Positions 1 to 7,943 of a DNA stretch of 64,000 nucleotides are shown here, piece after piece (the first letter of the stretch is position 1; each line of letters opens with the position of its first letter). Location: NCBI GenBank assembly GCA_016715205.1, contig JADKBC010000007.1, positions 122,648 through 186,647 of the forward strand, written 5' to 3'. Position numbers and translations under genes: made by a program. The DNA is from Holophaga sp. (GTDB lineage: Bacteria; Acidobacteriota; Holophagae; Holophagales; Holophagaceae). The notes below the pieces were generated by a model. That model did not search any database. It was not told where the DNA came from and saw nothing but the letters and a program-made list of their open reading frames with translations.

Positions 1-174
1 ATCCGCCATGGCGTCTTCGGTAACAGTGTCCATGTTGGCCGTCATGATCGGCAGTCCCAGTGTGAGTTTGCCGCTCTTGTCGGTCATGCCGATGTCCACG
101 ATCCGACGTGACTCATGGTGGTTGTAGGCGGGAATCAGGAGGACATCATCAAAGGTGATGGCAGTTTCAGGCAT
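1..174 (-). CDS. IMP dehydrogenase / GMP reductase family protein (partial, N-terminus only)
   Basis: Only the first 58 codons lie in the window; the gene runs off the left edge. The ATG at 172-174 is preceded by a strong GGAGG ribosome site. The N-terminal motif TFDDVLLIPAY followed by LPIMTANMDTVTEDAMA is typical of the IMPDH/GMP reductase TIM-barrel family, which interconverts guanine and inosine nucleotides. The ANMDTVT wording recalls GMP reductases more than the SAAMDTVT usual in IMP dehydrogenases, so I do not choose between guaB and guaC. The gene follows xerD on the same strand after 16 bases and is probably cotranscribed with it. Confidence 0.8.
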   Translation of the reverse strand, partial: MPETAITFDDVLLIPAYNHHESRRIVDIGMTDKSGKLTLGLPIMTANMDTVTEDAMAD

Positions 175-190
175 GGGGCCTCCAGAGAAA

Positions 191-1132
191 TCAGGGCTGG
201 GTGAGACTGCGGGGATGCATCTGATCGTACAACGCTCTCAGCCTCGCCTGATGCACATGGGTATAAATCTGGGTGGTGCTGATGTCCGCATGGCCCAGCA
301 TCGCTTGCACGGCTCGCAAATCAGCGCCGTGATCCAGCAGGTGCGTTGCGAAGGCATGGCGCAGCACGTGGGGGCTCACGGTCTCCGGGCGGATCTTCGC
401 TTTGGCCGCGTACGCTTTCAGCAGGCGCCAAAGGTGTTGCCTGGTGAGCGGCTCACCCCGGTGGCCCACGAAAAGCGCATCCGTGTGTGGCTTGAACCCA
501 CCACGAATCTGCAACCAGGCGCGGATCCAATGCTCGGCCCCCTGTCCGAAGGGAATCAGACGGTCCTTGCGGCCTTTGCCCATGACCTTGAGAAAGCCCT
601 CATCCAAAAAAATCGATAACGCGGGAATGGTGGCCAGCTCAGAGACGCGCAGTCCAGAGGCGTACAGCAGTTCCATCCAGGCGCGGTCCCGCACGCCCAG
701 AGGCGTGGCGATATCGGGCGCAGCCAACAGGGCTTCGATCTGGCTTTCCGTGAGGGTGCGGGGCAGGATGCGGGGCGGCCGGGGCGGTCGGACCACGGCC
801 TCGGGGCCGGCGGCGCCCTCGCCTTCCATGCGCAAAAAACCCAGGAACTGCCGCAGCGCGGAGGATAATCGCGCGATGCTGCGGGGGGCCTTGCCTACCG
901 CGTGCTGGGACACCAGGAAGGCGCTGATGGCATCGCGATCCAGATCGCTGGGTGCGGTGTTCTGATCCACAGCCCAAACGGCCAGAATCCGCAGATCGGA
1001 AAGGTAGCCAGAGGCCGTATTCGGGGAAAGCCCACGCTCCACCGCCAGGTGGGTTTCGAATTCCCGCATGGAAGCCCCCCAGCCCAGGGGCCAGCCACCT
1101 TCGGGTGCTTCGATCTCAGGTTTTCGGGGCAT
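191..1132 (-). CDS. xerD: Site-specific tyrosine recombinase, XerD type
   Basis: A 313-residue tyrosine recombinase, the usual length for XerC/XerD, which resolve chromosome dimers at dif. An N-terminal SAM-like core-binding domain (about residues 20-110) precedes the catalytic domain. The full catalytic set is visible: R162 (GLRVSE), K186 (GKGRKDR), H255 and R258 (HVLRHAF), H281 (LGHADIS) and nucleophile Y290 (TTQIYTHV). The C-terminal wording after the tyrosine is closer to XerD than to XerC. The ATG at 1130-1132 follows AGGAG; a longer in-frame extension towards 1279 has no ribosome site and would overlap the acpP promoter. No integron or phage genes adjoin it, which fits a housekeeping recombinase. 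Confidence 0.88.
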   Translation of the reverse strand: MPRKPEIEAPEGGWPLGWGASMREFETHLAVERGLSPNTASGYLSDLRILAVWAVDQNTAPSDLDRDAISAFLVSQHAVGKAPRSIARLSSALRQFLGFLRMEGEGAAGPEAVVRPPRPPRILPRTLTESQIEALLAAPDIATPLGVRDRAWMELLYASGLRVSELATIPALSIFLDEGFLKVMGKGRKDRLIPFGQGAEHWIRAWLQIRGGFKPHTDALFVGHRGEPLTRQHLWRLLKAYAAKAKIRPETVSPHVLRHAFATHLLDHGADLRAVQAMLGHADISTTQIYTHVHQARLRALYDQMHPRSLTQP

Positions 1133-1241
1133 GAAGCTCCTGGCGATGGGAGGGCTGGAAGGAAAAAGGCCGAATCTGTTGATTATGCGATGGAAAAAAT
1201 GGGTCTTAGCCGCGCCGCGAAAGGGTCTGGTTCGCGAACGG

Positions 1242-1269
1242 TTGCTTGGTATTCCCGGCGGGCTATGAT
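1242..1269 (+). promoter_or_regulatory. Sigma-70-like promoter of acpP
   Basis: TTGCTT (1242-1247) and TATGAT (1264-1269) are separated by 16 bases. They lie about 27 bases upstream of the acpP start codon, so the leader would be about 20 nt with its AAGGAG ribosome site. Position and match are good; no experimental start is known. Confidence 0.6.
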
Positions 1270-1296
1270 AGCCTCGCAAGGTTTCAAGGAGAGCCC

Positions 1297-1536
1297 ATGG
1301 CTGAGATTCGCAAGAAAGTAATCGCTATCATCGCCGAACAGTTGGCGAAGCCCGAAGATTCCATCACCGAGAGCAGCCACTTTGTGGACGATCTGGGCGC
1401 TGATAGTCTCGACACCGTTGAGATCATCATGGCCATTGAGGAAGCTTTCGGGCTGGAGATCCCGGAGAGCGAGCAGGAAAAGATCAAGACCGTTGGCGAT
1501 GCCATCGGCTACATCGAGAAGAACGCCAAGGCTTGA
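1297..1536 (+). CDS. acpP: Acyl carrier protein
   Basis: A 79-residue acidic protein of the usual ACP length. It carries growing acyl chains on a 4'-phosphopantetheine arm in type II fatty acid synthesis. The attachment site is S37 in the canonical DLGADSLDTVE motif, followed by the recognition helix. The start at 1297 is chosen because AAGGAG precedes it by six bases; an upstream in-frame ATG at 1246 lies inside the promoter. The gene sits directly before fabF, a common arrangement, with a hairpin between them that may set their relative expression. Confidence 0.97.
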   Translation: MAEIRKKVIAIIAEQLAKPEDSITESSHFVDDLGADSLDTVEIIMAIEEAFGLEIPESEQEKIKTVGDAIGYIEKNAKA

Positions 1537-1557
1537 TCCAGAGCCGGACCCATCGCG

Positions 1558-1594
1558 CGCCGCAGGACTTCGGCTCCTGCGGCGTTCTTGCTCT
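1558..1594 (+). terminator. Hairpin between acpP and fabF (possible partial terminator)
   Basis: A perfect 10-bp stem (1558-1567 with 1575-1584, CGCCGCAGGA/TCCTGCGGCG) has a 7-base CTTCGGC loop and is followed by the pyrimidine-rich TTCTTGCTCT. The U-run is interrupted, so termination may be partial, giving more acpP than fabF transcript. This is inference from structure only. Confidence 0.5.
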
Positions 1595-1672
1595 CCGAGC
1601 CAGGCAGCCTGAGATTGATAGGCTGCCCAGCCCGGGGTTTGCCTGTGGCATTCTAAGCAATGAGGTGAAGAC

Positions 1673-2923
1673 ATGACTTCCATTCAGCGCCGACGCGTCG
1701 TCATCACGGGCATGGGAACCATCAATCCCTGCGGCAACACCGTAGCTCAGACCTGGGACGCCCTGCTTGCCGGGAAAAGCGGCATTGGGCTGATCGATCG
1801 GTTTGATACCACCGCCTTTGCCTGCAAGATCGCGGGCCAGGTGAAGGGTTTCGAGCCCGAGGCGTTCATCGACAAGAAAGAACTGAAGAAGATGGATATC
1901 TTCATTCAGTACGCCATGGCGGCGGCCACTGAAGCCATGAACGACAGTGGTTTGGCCGAGGTGGAACTGTCCAAGGCCGAACGCGAGATGTTTGGCGTGT
2001 CCATTGGTTCCGGCATCGGCGGTCTGGGCACCATTTGGGAAGAGGCCAACGGCTACCGTGGTCCTCGCCGCACGAGCCCCTTTTTCATTCCCAGCCTGAT
2101 CATCAACCTCGCGGGCGGGTACGTGAGCATCAAGTACGGCTTGCAGGGGCCAGCCATCGCTGTGGCCACGGCCTGCGCCACTGGCACCCATTCCATCGGG
2201 GATGCCTCACGGCTCATCATGCACGGTTATGCGGATCGCATGATCGCGGGTGGCTCTGATTCTGTAATCAACGAGCTGGGCGTGGGTGGGTTCGCCGCCA
2301 TGCGTGCGCTTTCCACCCGCAATGATTCTCCAGAAACGGCCAGCCGCCCCTTTGATAAGGATCGGGATGGCTTCGTCATGGGCGAGGGTGCCGGCATTGT
2401 GGTGCTCGAAGAATACGAGATGGCCAAGGCGCGCGGCGCCAAGATCTACGCTGAAGTGGTCGGCTACGGCATGAGCGGCGACGCCCATCACATCACCAGC
2501 CCTAGCGAAGATGGTGACGGCCCCAACCGCGTGATGATGGCCGCCATCAAGGATGCGGGCATCCGTCCCGAGCAGATCAGCTATATCAATGCCCACGGCA
2601 CGTCTACCCCCGCAGGGGACCGCATTGAATGCCTGGCCATCCGCAAAACACTGGGCGCCTTTGCCGACAAGGTGAAGATCTCCTCCTCCAAGTCCATGCA
2701 CGGCCACCTTCTGGGTGCCGCAGGCGGCCTGGAAACGATTGTCTGCGCCAAGGTCTGCACCACGGGCAAGATTCCTCCCACCATCAATGTTGAAAATCAG
2801 GATCCGGATTGCGATCTGGACGTGACCGCCAACACCGTCGGCACCTTTGACGGCGAGTATGTGCTGAACAACAACTTCGGCTTCGGTGGCACCAACGCCT
2901 GCGTGATTTTGCGCAAGCTCTGA
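1673..2923 (+). CDS. fabF: 3-oxoacyl-ACP synthase II
   Basis: A 416-residue condensing enzyme of the FabF/KAS II family, which elongates acyl-ACP with malonyl-ACP. The Cys-His-His triad is present: C168 (TACATGTHS), H308 (NAHGTSTP) and H345 in SMHGHLLGAAG, with the supporting lysine K340. Length and the N-terminal VVITGMG motif are typical. GAGGTGAAG lies just upstream of the ATG. It follows acpP after 136 bases and ends at a strong intrinsic terminator. Confidence 0.97.
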   Translation: MTSIQRRRVVITGMGTINPCGNTVAQTWDALLAGKSGIGLIDRFDTTAFACKIAGQVKGFEPEAFIDKKELKKMDIFIQYAMAAATEAMNDSGLAEVELSKAEREMFGVSIGSGIGGLGTIWEEANGYRGPRRTSPFFIPSLIINLAGGYVSIKYGLQGPAIAVATACATGTHSIGDASRLIMHGYADRMIAGGSDSVINELGVGGFAAMRALSTRNDSPETASRPFDKDRDGFVMGEGAGIVVLEEYEMAKARGAKIYAEVVGYGMSGDAHHITSPSEDGDGPNRVMMAAIKDAGIRPEQISYINAHGTSTPAGDRIECLAIRKTLGAFADKVKISSSKSMHGHLLGAAGGLETIVCAKVCTTGKIPPTINVENQDPDCDLDVTANTVGTFDGEYVLNNNFGFGGTNACVILRKL

Positions 2924-2943
2924 TTCCGTTCGGGCCTCCTGTC

Positions 2944-2974
2944 AAAAAGCAGCCGATTGGGCTGCTTTTTGTTT
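2944..2974 (+). terminator. Intrinsic terminator after fabF
   Basis: AGCAGCC (2948-2954) pairs with GGCTGCT (2960-2966) around a 5-base loop. The stem is extended by flanking A and T runs and ends in a T-rich tail. It separates fabF from uvrB. Confidence 0.85.
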
Positions 2975-3027
2975 GGGCGAATTCGCAAATATTTCGCCAA
3001 AATCAAAAATCCCTGGGAGAATGACCC

Positions 3028-5037
3028 ATGCCCAAGGCCGCTCCCTTCAAGCTTGTTGCGCCATACTCGCCCGCAGGTGATCAGCCGGAGGCCATCGCGC
3101 AACTGGTGGCGGGCATCGAATCCGGCGAGCGGTACCAAACCCTGCTGGGCGTCACGGGCAGCGGCAAGACCTACACCATGGCCAGCACCATCGCCCGGGT
3201 GAATCGACCCGCGCTGATTTTTGCGCCCAACAAGACGCTGGCGGCGCAGCTATTTAGCGAGTTCAAGCAGTTCTTTCCAGAAAATGCAGTGGAATACTTT
3301 GTCAGCTACTACGACTACTACCAGCCGGAAGCCTATGTTCCCGAGCGGGATCTGTTCATCGAAAAAGACGCCAAGATCAACGAAGAGCTCGAAAAACTTC
3401 GTCTTTCCGCCACGCGCTGCCTGCTGGAGCGTCGCGACACCATCGTGGTGGCTTCCGTCAGTTGCATCTATGGCTTGGGTGATCCCTCCAGCTACCTGAA
3501 CCTGTCGGTAACGCTGAACGTGGGTGGCACCAAGGATCGGGCCATGCTGCTGCGGGATCTCGTGGCTATCCAGTACGCCCGCAATCAGATGAGTTTCGAA
3601 CCCGGCATTTTCCGGGTCCGGGGTGATGTGGTGGAGGTCTATCCCGCCTACGAGGATGTGGCCTATCGTATTGAACTATTCGGAGACGAGATCGAGCGCC
3701 TTTCCAAGATTGATCCCCTGCGCGGCACGGTGATCGAAAAGCTCGACACCCTTACCATCTGGCCGAAAACCCACTACGTGACGCCGGAAGACAAGCTGGA
3801 ACGGGCCATCCGTGAGATCAAGGTGGAACTGGAGGACCGCGAGAATACCTTCCGTGCCGAAGGCAAGATCGTGGAATTGCAGCGCCTGCACCAGCGCACC
3901 ATCTACGACATCGAAATGATGAAGGAAATGGGATATTGCTCGGGCATTGAAAACTACAGCCGCTTCCTGGATGAACGAAAGCCAGGGCAGCCACCGCACA
4001 CCCTGCTGGACTATTTCCCGGACGACTTCGTGCTGTTCATGGACGAGAGCCATGTGGCCACGGGTCAGCTCCACGGCATGTACAACGGGGATCGCAGCCG
4101 CAAGACCACCCTGGTGGATTTCGGCTTTCGCCTGCCCGCTGCCTTGGACAATCGCCCCTTGAAATTTGAAGAATTCGAGAGCCGGGTGAAGCAGCTGGTG
4201 TTCGTGAGTGCCACGCCTGGCGACTACGAACTGCAGCAGAGTGGCGGCGTCATTGTGGAACAGGTGGTGCGTCCCACGGGCCTGGTGGACCCCCAGATCG
4301 AAGTTCGCCCCGTGGGCAATCAGGTGGACGACCTGCTGGAGGAGATCCGGAAAACCACCGCCAGGGATGAGCGTGTACTCGTCACAGTGCTCACGAAAAA
4401 ACTGGCAGAACAGCTCACGCACTACTACCGGGAGGTGGGGGTGAAGGCTGAGTACCTGCACAGCGAGATCGATACGCTGCAGCGCGTGGAGCTCCTGAAA
4501 GGGCTTCGACGGGGCGTGTTCGATGTGCTGATCGGCATCAACCTGCTGCGCGAAGGTCTGGATCTGCCTGAAGTGAGCCTCATCGCCATCCTGGATGCCG
4601 ACAAGGAGGGCTTTCTTCGCAATACCCGCAGCTTGATTCAGACCATTGGTCGCGCGGCCCGGAACGTGAACGGGAAGGCCATCCTCTATGCGGATCGCAT
4701 GACCGGTTCCATGACCGCCGCCATCGGTGAGACCAGCCGCCGTCGCCAGAAGCAGCTGGACCATAACCTTGCCCATGGCATCACGCCCGAGACCATTCGC
4801 AAGAACATCGACGATGTGCTGGGCGAAGCTCTGGCCCGGGAATTTGTGGGTGTGCCCAAGGATGAAGCCGCCGAGGAGCCGATCCTCTACCTGGATGATC
4901 GCGGTTTTGAACGCGAACTCGCCAAGCTCGAGAAACGCATGCAGGAGCATGCCAATCGCATGGAATTCGAAGAAGCCGCCCAGGTGCGGGATCGGGTATT
5001 GCATCTGCGCCGGGAAAGGCTCGTGGGCACACGCTGA
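3028..5037 (+). CDS. uvrB: Excinuclease ABC subunit B
   Basis: A 669-residue UvrB, the damage-verifying helicase-like subunit of nucleotide excision repair. The Walker A motif GVTGSGKTYT is at residues 41-50, the beta-hairpin YYDYYQPEAYVP follows, and the DEAD-like MDESHVA lies near residue 340. Helicase motifs in the second RecA-like half include LLREGLDLPEVSL and QTIGRAARN. The C-terminal UVR motif that contacts UvrA and UvrC lies at about 628-663. The ATG follows GGGAGA. A direct repeat and dyad of TTCGC type lie 30-50 bases upstream. The gene converges with a kinase gene after only five bases. Confidence 0.97.
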   Translation: MPKAAPFKLVAPYSPAGDQPEAIAQLVAGIESGERYQTLLGVTGSGKTYTMASTIARVNRPALIFAPNKTLAAQLFSEFKQFFPENAVEYFVSYYDYYQPEAYVPERDLFIEKDAKINEELEKLRLSATRCLLERRDTIVVASVSCIYGLGDPSSYLNLSVTLNVGGTKDRAMLLRDLVAIQYARNQMSFEPGIFRVRGDVVEVYPAYEDVAYRIELFGDEIERLSKIDPLRGTVIEKLDTLTIWPKTHYVTPEDKLERAIREIKVELEDRENTFRAEGKIVELQRLHQRTIYDIEMMKEMGYCSGIENYSRFLDERKPGQPPHTLLDYFPDDFVLFMDESHVATGQLHGMYNGDRSRKTTLVDFGFRLPAALDNRPLKFEEFESRVKQLVFVSATPGDYELQQSGGVIVEQVVRPTGLVDPQIEVRPVGNQVDDLLEEIRKTTARDERVLVTVLTKKLAEQLTHYYREVGVKAEYLHSEIDTLQRVELLKGLRRGVFDVLIGINLLREGLDLPEVSLIAILDADKEGFLRNTRSLIQTIGRAARNVNGKAILYADRMTGSMTAAIGETSRRRQKQLDHNLAHGITPETIRKNIDDVLGEALAREFVGVPKDEAAEEPILYLDDRGFERELAKLEKRMQEHANRMEFEEAAQVRDRVLHLRRERLVGTR

Positions 5038-5042
5038 GGTTT

Positions 5043-7796
5043 TCAGGCTTCTGCGGGGACGAGCACTTCCCGGAGCTTGGCCAGGAGTTCGGCTGAGGTG
5101 AAGGGTTTTTGCAGGAAGTCCATGCCTGGTTCTAGACCGCCAGGATGGGTGATGGCTTCGGGTAGATAACCCGACATGAACACCGCGCGCAGGTCGGGAT
5201 AGTGCGCCTTCAAAAACTGATAGAGTTCCGGGCCACTCAGCTTGGGCATCACCACATCCGTGAGCAGCAAGGCCACCGGTGATTTACGGTCCTCCACGGC
5301 GCGCAGACAGGCCACGCCATCCTCACAGGCAAGTACCGAAAAGCCTTGATGTTCCAGTACCAAACGGGTGCTTTCTCGAACTTCGGGGTCATCTTCCACC
5401 AACAGGATTAGTGACGACGGGATCGCACCCGTGGTGGGCAATGCCACGGGAGCCAGAGCCGGCTCAATGGCCTCGACCACGGACGGAAGGTAAAGCCGGA
5501 ACGTTGCGCCTGCGCCGAGCTCGGAATCGGCACGAACATGGCCGCCATGCTGCTTGACGATGCCGAAGACGGTGGCAAGCCCCAGGCCGGTGCCCTTGCC
5601 GGGTCCCTTGGTGGTGAAGAAGGGTTCGAAAATTCGCGCCAGGGTTTCCGGAGTCATACCACCACCGGTATCTCCCACGGCCAATTGCACGAACCGGCCC
5701 TGCGGAATGCCGGGGTGTTGGCGCTCGTGGCCGGTATCCAGGGCCAGGGCGGAAAGACCAATGGAGAGCAGGCCTCCCTCTGGCATGGCGTCTTGTGCGT
5801 TCACGGCCAGATTCATGAGCACTTGCTCCATCTGCCCGGCATCGGCCCGAACCTGCGGCAGGGTGTCCGGCAGGTCCATCTGGATGACGATGTTTTCGCG
5901 GAGGGTGCGGCGCAGCAGTTTCTCGAAACCTAGGATGACTTCGCGCAGATCGATGGGCCTCAGATCCAGCACCTGTTTGCGGCTGAAGGCCAGCAGCTGC
6001 CGGGTCAGATCCCGCCCGCGCTGAGCGGCCCGGAGGATCTGGTTGGCTTTGTCCCACCGGGGGTCGCCCTCCGGCAGATCATCCAGCAGCAGCTCGGCAT
6101 AGTTCAGGATCGGCGAGAGCAGGTTATTGAAATCGTGGGCCACCCCACCGGCCAGACGCCCCACGGATTCCAGTTTCTGGAGCTGGCGCATCTGGTCCAG
6201 CAGTTCCAGGTGGGCTTCCTGGACACCTTTCAGCACGGAGATATCGGTAATGACCGTGAGCAGGCACGGTTCCGAATCAAATTCCACGATCTTGGCTGAA
6301 AGCAGCCCTGTGACCAGGTTGCCGTTCTTCTGGCGGAACTGCAGTTCCCGGTTGTGCAGTTCGCCATCTGTCTGAAGGTCACAGAACATTTTGGCTCGGG
6401 CCGCAGTATCCACATACAAATTGAGGCTGGTGGCGCTATGCCCAAGGGTCTCCTCCCGGGAATAACCCGTATTGCGGTAGAAGCTTTCGTTCACTTCCAG
6501 GATCACGCTGTCGGCTATTCGAGATATCACGATGGCGCTGGGCGAAAGGTTGAATATCTTTGACAGCTTTTCCTCGGAAACGCGTAACGCCTCGGCGGCC
6601 TTTCGTTGGGCGGTGACATTGGAATGGATCCCCACCACTTTCAAGGGGCGGCCATGCTCATCCCTGGCCACCACGAGCCCTCGGGTAAGAATGACGGCCC
6701 AGTCGCCCTCGCTGGTGCGCATGCGGCATTCCTGCTCGAGGCGTTCGGCGCCCTGTTCGAGGATGGCACGGTAGGCCTTGAGGGCCCGCGGGAGATCCTG
6801 CGGATGGATGAGTGCCGTTTCCAACCCAGGCGAGGGCGTAAAGGAATCCTGCGGGTACCCGAGCACCTTGTAATAGGAGGGTGTTACCACCGCCGACCCG
6901 CGCTCCAGATCCCAATCCCACACCGCATCCTGGGTGGCTTCCAGGGCCTGTTTCAGACGCGTTTCGCTGGCCCTCAATTCCTGAGTGCGGGTTTCCAGCA
7001 GGGCTTCCACATTGAGCAGCGACATTTCGCGGCGGGCATTGGCACAAAGGGTAAGCAGGTACTTCGGGTCGAAGGGTTTGCGAAGGTAGCCACGGGCGCC
7101 CATTCGGACCACTTTCAGGGCCAGTTCTGGGCTGGGGTCAGCGGTCATGACCAGCACCACGGCCCGGGGATCCATGGCCTGGATTTCCATCAAGATTTGG
7201 TCACCCTGCATGTCGGGCAAGTGGTAGTCGAGCACCACGATATCGGGGTGATGGGCGCGGAAAAGCCGGAGAGCATCCGCACCGGTACCTGCAGGATCCA
7301 CCAGGTAGCCGTTGTCGGAAAAAACCTTGGACAGCATGTGGCAAAGGGACCTGGCGTCTTCCACAATGAGCACCCTGGACGCCAGGGGGGAGGTGTCACC
7401 GGCAAGCAGCCGACGGACCTGAGCCAAGAATGGAACGGCTTCAACGGGAGCAGGGAGGAAGGCGTTGGCCCCCAGGTCCGCGGTAATCCGGGCGGGTTCC
7501 TCCCCGGAGAAGGTGGCAGATACCACCAGGATCGGCGTGCGGTTGAAGGTGGGAAATTCCGGGGACCGCAGCAGACGGCAGAATCCCCAACCATCCATGC
7601 CCGGCATGTTGAGGTCGGTAATGATCAGGTCGGGGGGCGCCATGCGCTGGAGTCCTTCCAGGGCATCCACCGCCCCGGCGAAGGGCAGGGCAATCAGGCC
7701 TTCGGACTCGAGGAGGCGGCAAAGATGCAGGCGCTGCACCCGGTCGTCGTTGACAAGGACCACCCGGTGTCGAGACTGCGTATCCTCCAGCACCAC
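5043..7796 (-). CDS. Hybrid sensor histidine kinase with three receiver and two PAS domains
   Basis: A soluble 917-residue signalling protein without membrane segments. Order: REC1 (about 10-130, phosphoacceptor D61), REC2 (140-255, D190, K240), short coiled coil, PAS/PAC (285-400), PAS/PAC (405-525), HisKA with H554 (GVAHDFNNLL), HATPase (N box MNLAVNAQDAM, DTGGGMT, GKGTGLGL), and REC3 (795-912, D847, K897). REC1 lacks the conserved switch lysine: the aligned position reads LPAP, so A116 replaces it. The start is one of two tandem GTG codons at 7791-7796 after AGGGAGG. The H-box belongs to the HDFNN class of PAS hybrid kinases. No cognate response regulator adjoins it; REC3 may act in cis. 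The stimulus is unknown. Confidence 0.9.
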   Translation of the reverse strand: MVLEDTQSRHRVVLVNDDRVQRLHLCRLLESEGLIALPFAGAVDALEGLQRMAPPDLIITDLNMPGMDGWGFCRLLRSPEFPTFNRTPILVVSATFSGEEPARITADLGANAFLPAPVEAVPFLAQVRRLLAGDTSPLASRVLIVEDARSLCHMLSKVFSDNGYLVDPAGTGADALRLFRAHHPDIVVLDYHLPDMQGDQILMEIQAMDPRAVVLVMTADPSPELALKVVRMGARGYLRKPFDPKYLLTLCANARREMSLLNVEALLETRTQELRASETRLKQALEATQDAVWDWDLERGSAVVTPSYYKVLGYPQDSFTPSPGLETALIHPQDLPRALKAYRAILEQGAERLEQECRMRTSEGDWAVILTRGLVVARDEHGRPLKVVGIHSNVTAQRKAAEALRVSEEKLSKIFNLSPSAIVISRIADSVILEVNESFYRNTGYSREETLGHSATSLNLYVDTAARAKMFCDLQTDGELHNRELQFRQKNGNLVTGLLSAKIVEFDSEPCLLTVITDISVLKGVQEAHLELLDQMRQLQKLESVGRLAGGVAHDFNNLLSPILNYAELLLDDLPEGDPRWDKANQILRAAQRGRDLTRQLLAFSRKQVLDLRPIDLREVILGFEKLLRRTLRENIVIQMDLPDTLPQVRADAGQMEQVLMNLAVNAQDAMPEGGLLSIGLSALALDTGHERQHPGIPQGRFVQLAVGDTGGGMTPETLARIFEPFFTTKGPGKGTGLGLATVFGIVKQHGGHVRADSELGAGATFRLYLPSVVEAIEPALAPVALPTTGAIPSSLILLVEDDPEVRESTRLVLEHQGFSVLACEDGVACLRAVEDRKSPVALLLTDVVMPKLSGPELYQFLKAHYPDLRAVFMSGYLPEAITHPGGLEPGMDFLQKPFTSAELLAKLREVLVPAEA

Positions 7797-7865
7797 TCGC
7801 GCCTCCCTGCGCCTCCCGTGGAAACCCTTTCGGACAAAAAATACTTATCCTTAGAAATGGACTGG

Positions 7866-7893
7866 AATTTATCCTTCTAAAGCTTTAAGGCAA
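7866..7893 (-). promoter_or_regulatory. Candidate promoter of the hybrid kinase gene
   Basis: On the minus strand TTGCCT and TAAATT are spaced by 16 bases inside the only markedly A+T-rich stretch between the M64 peptidase and kinase genes (7850-7915). It lies about 70 bases upstream of the GTG start. Confidence 0.4.
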
Positions 7894-7943
7894 ATGTGAA
7901 AAAATATTAAGATTCTGTGGTTCTGCGGACGAAATGGGCCTGG

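Noticed and set aside
191..1279. Longer reading of xerD starting at 1279
   Set aside because: The extra N-terminus has no homology-like pattern, overlaps the acpP promoter, and a strong ribosome site marks 1132.
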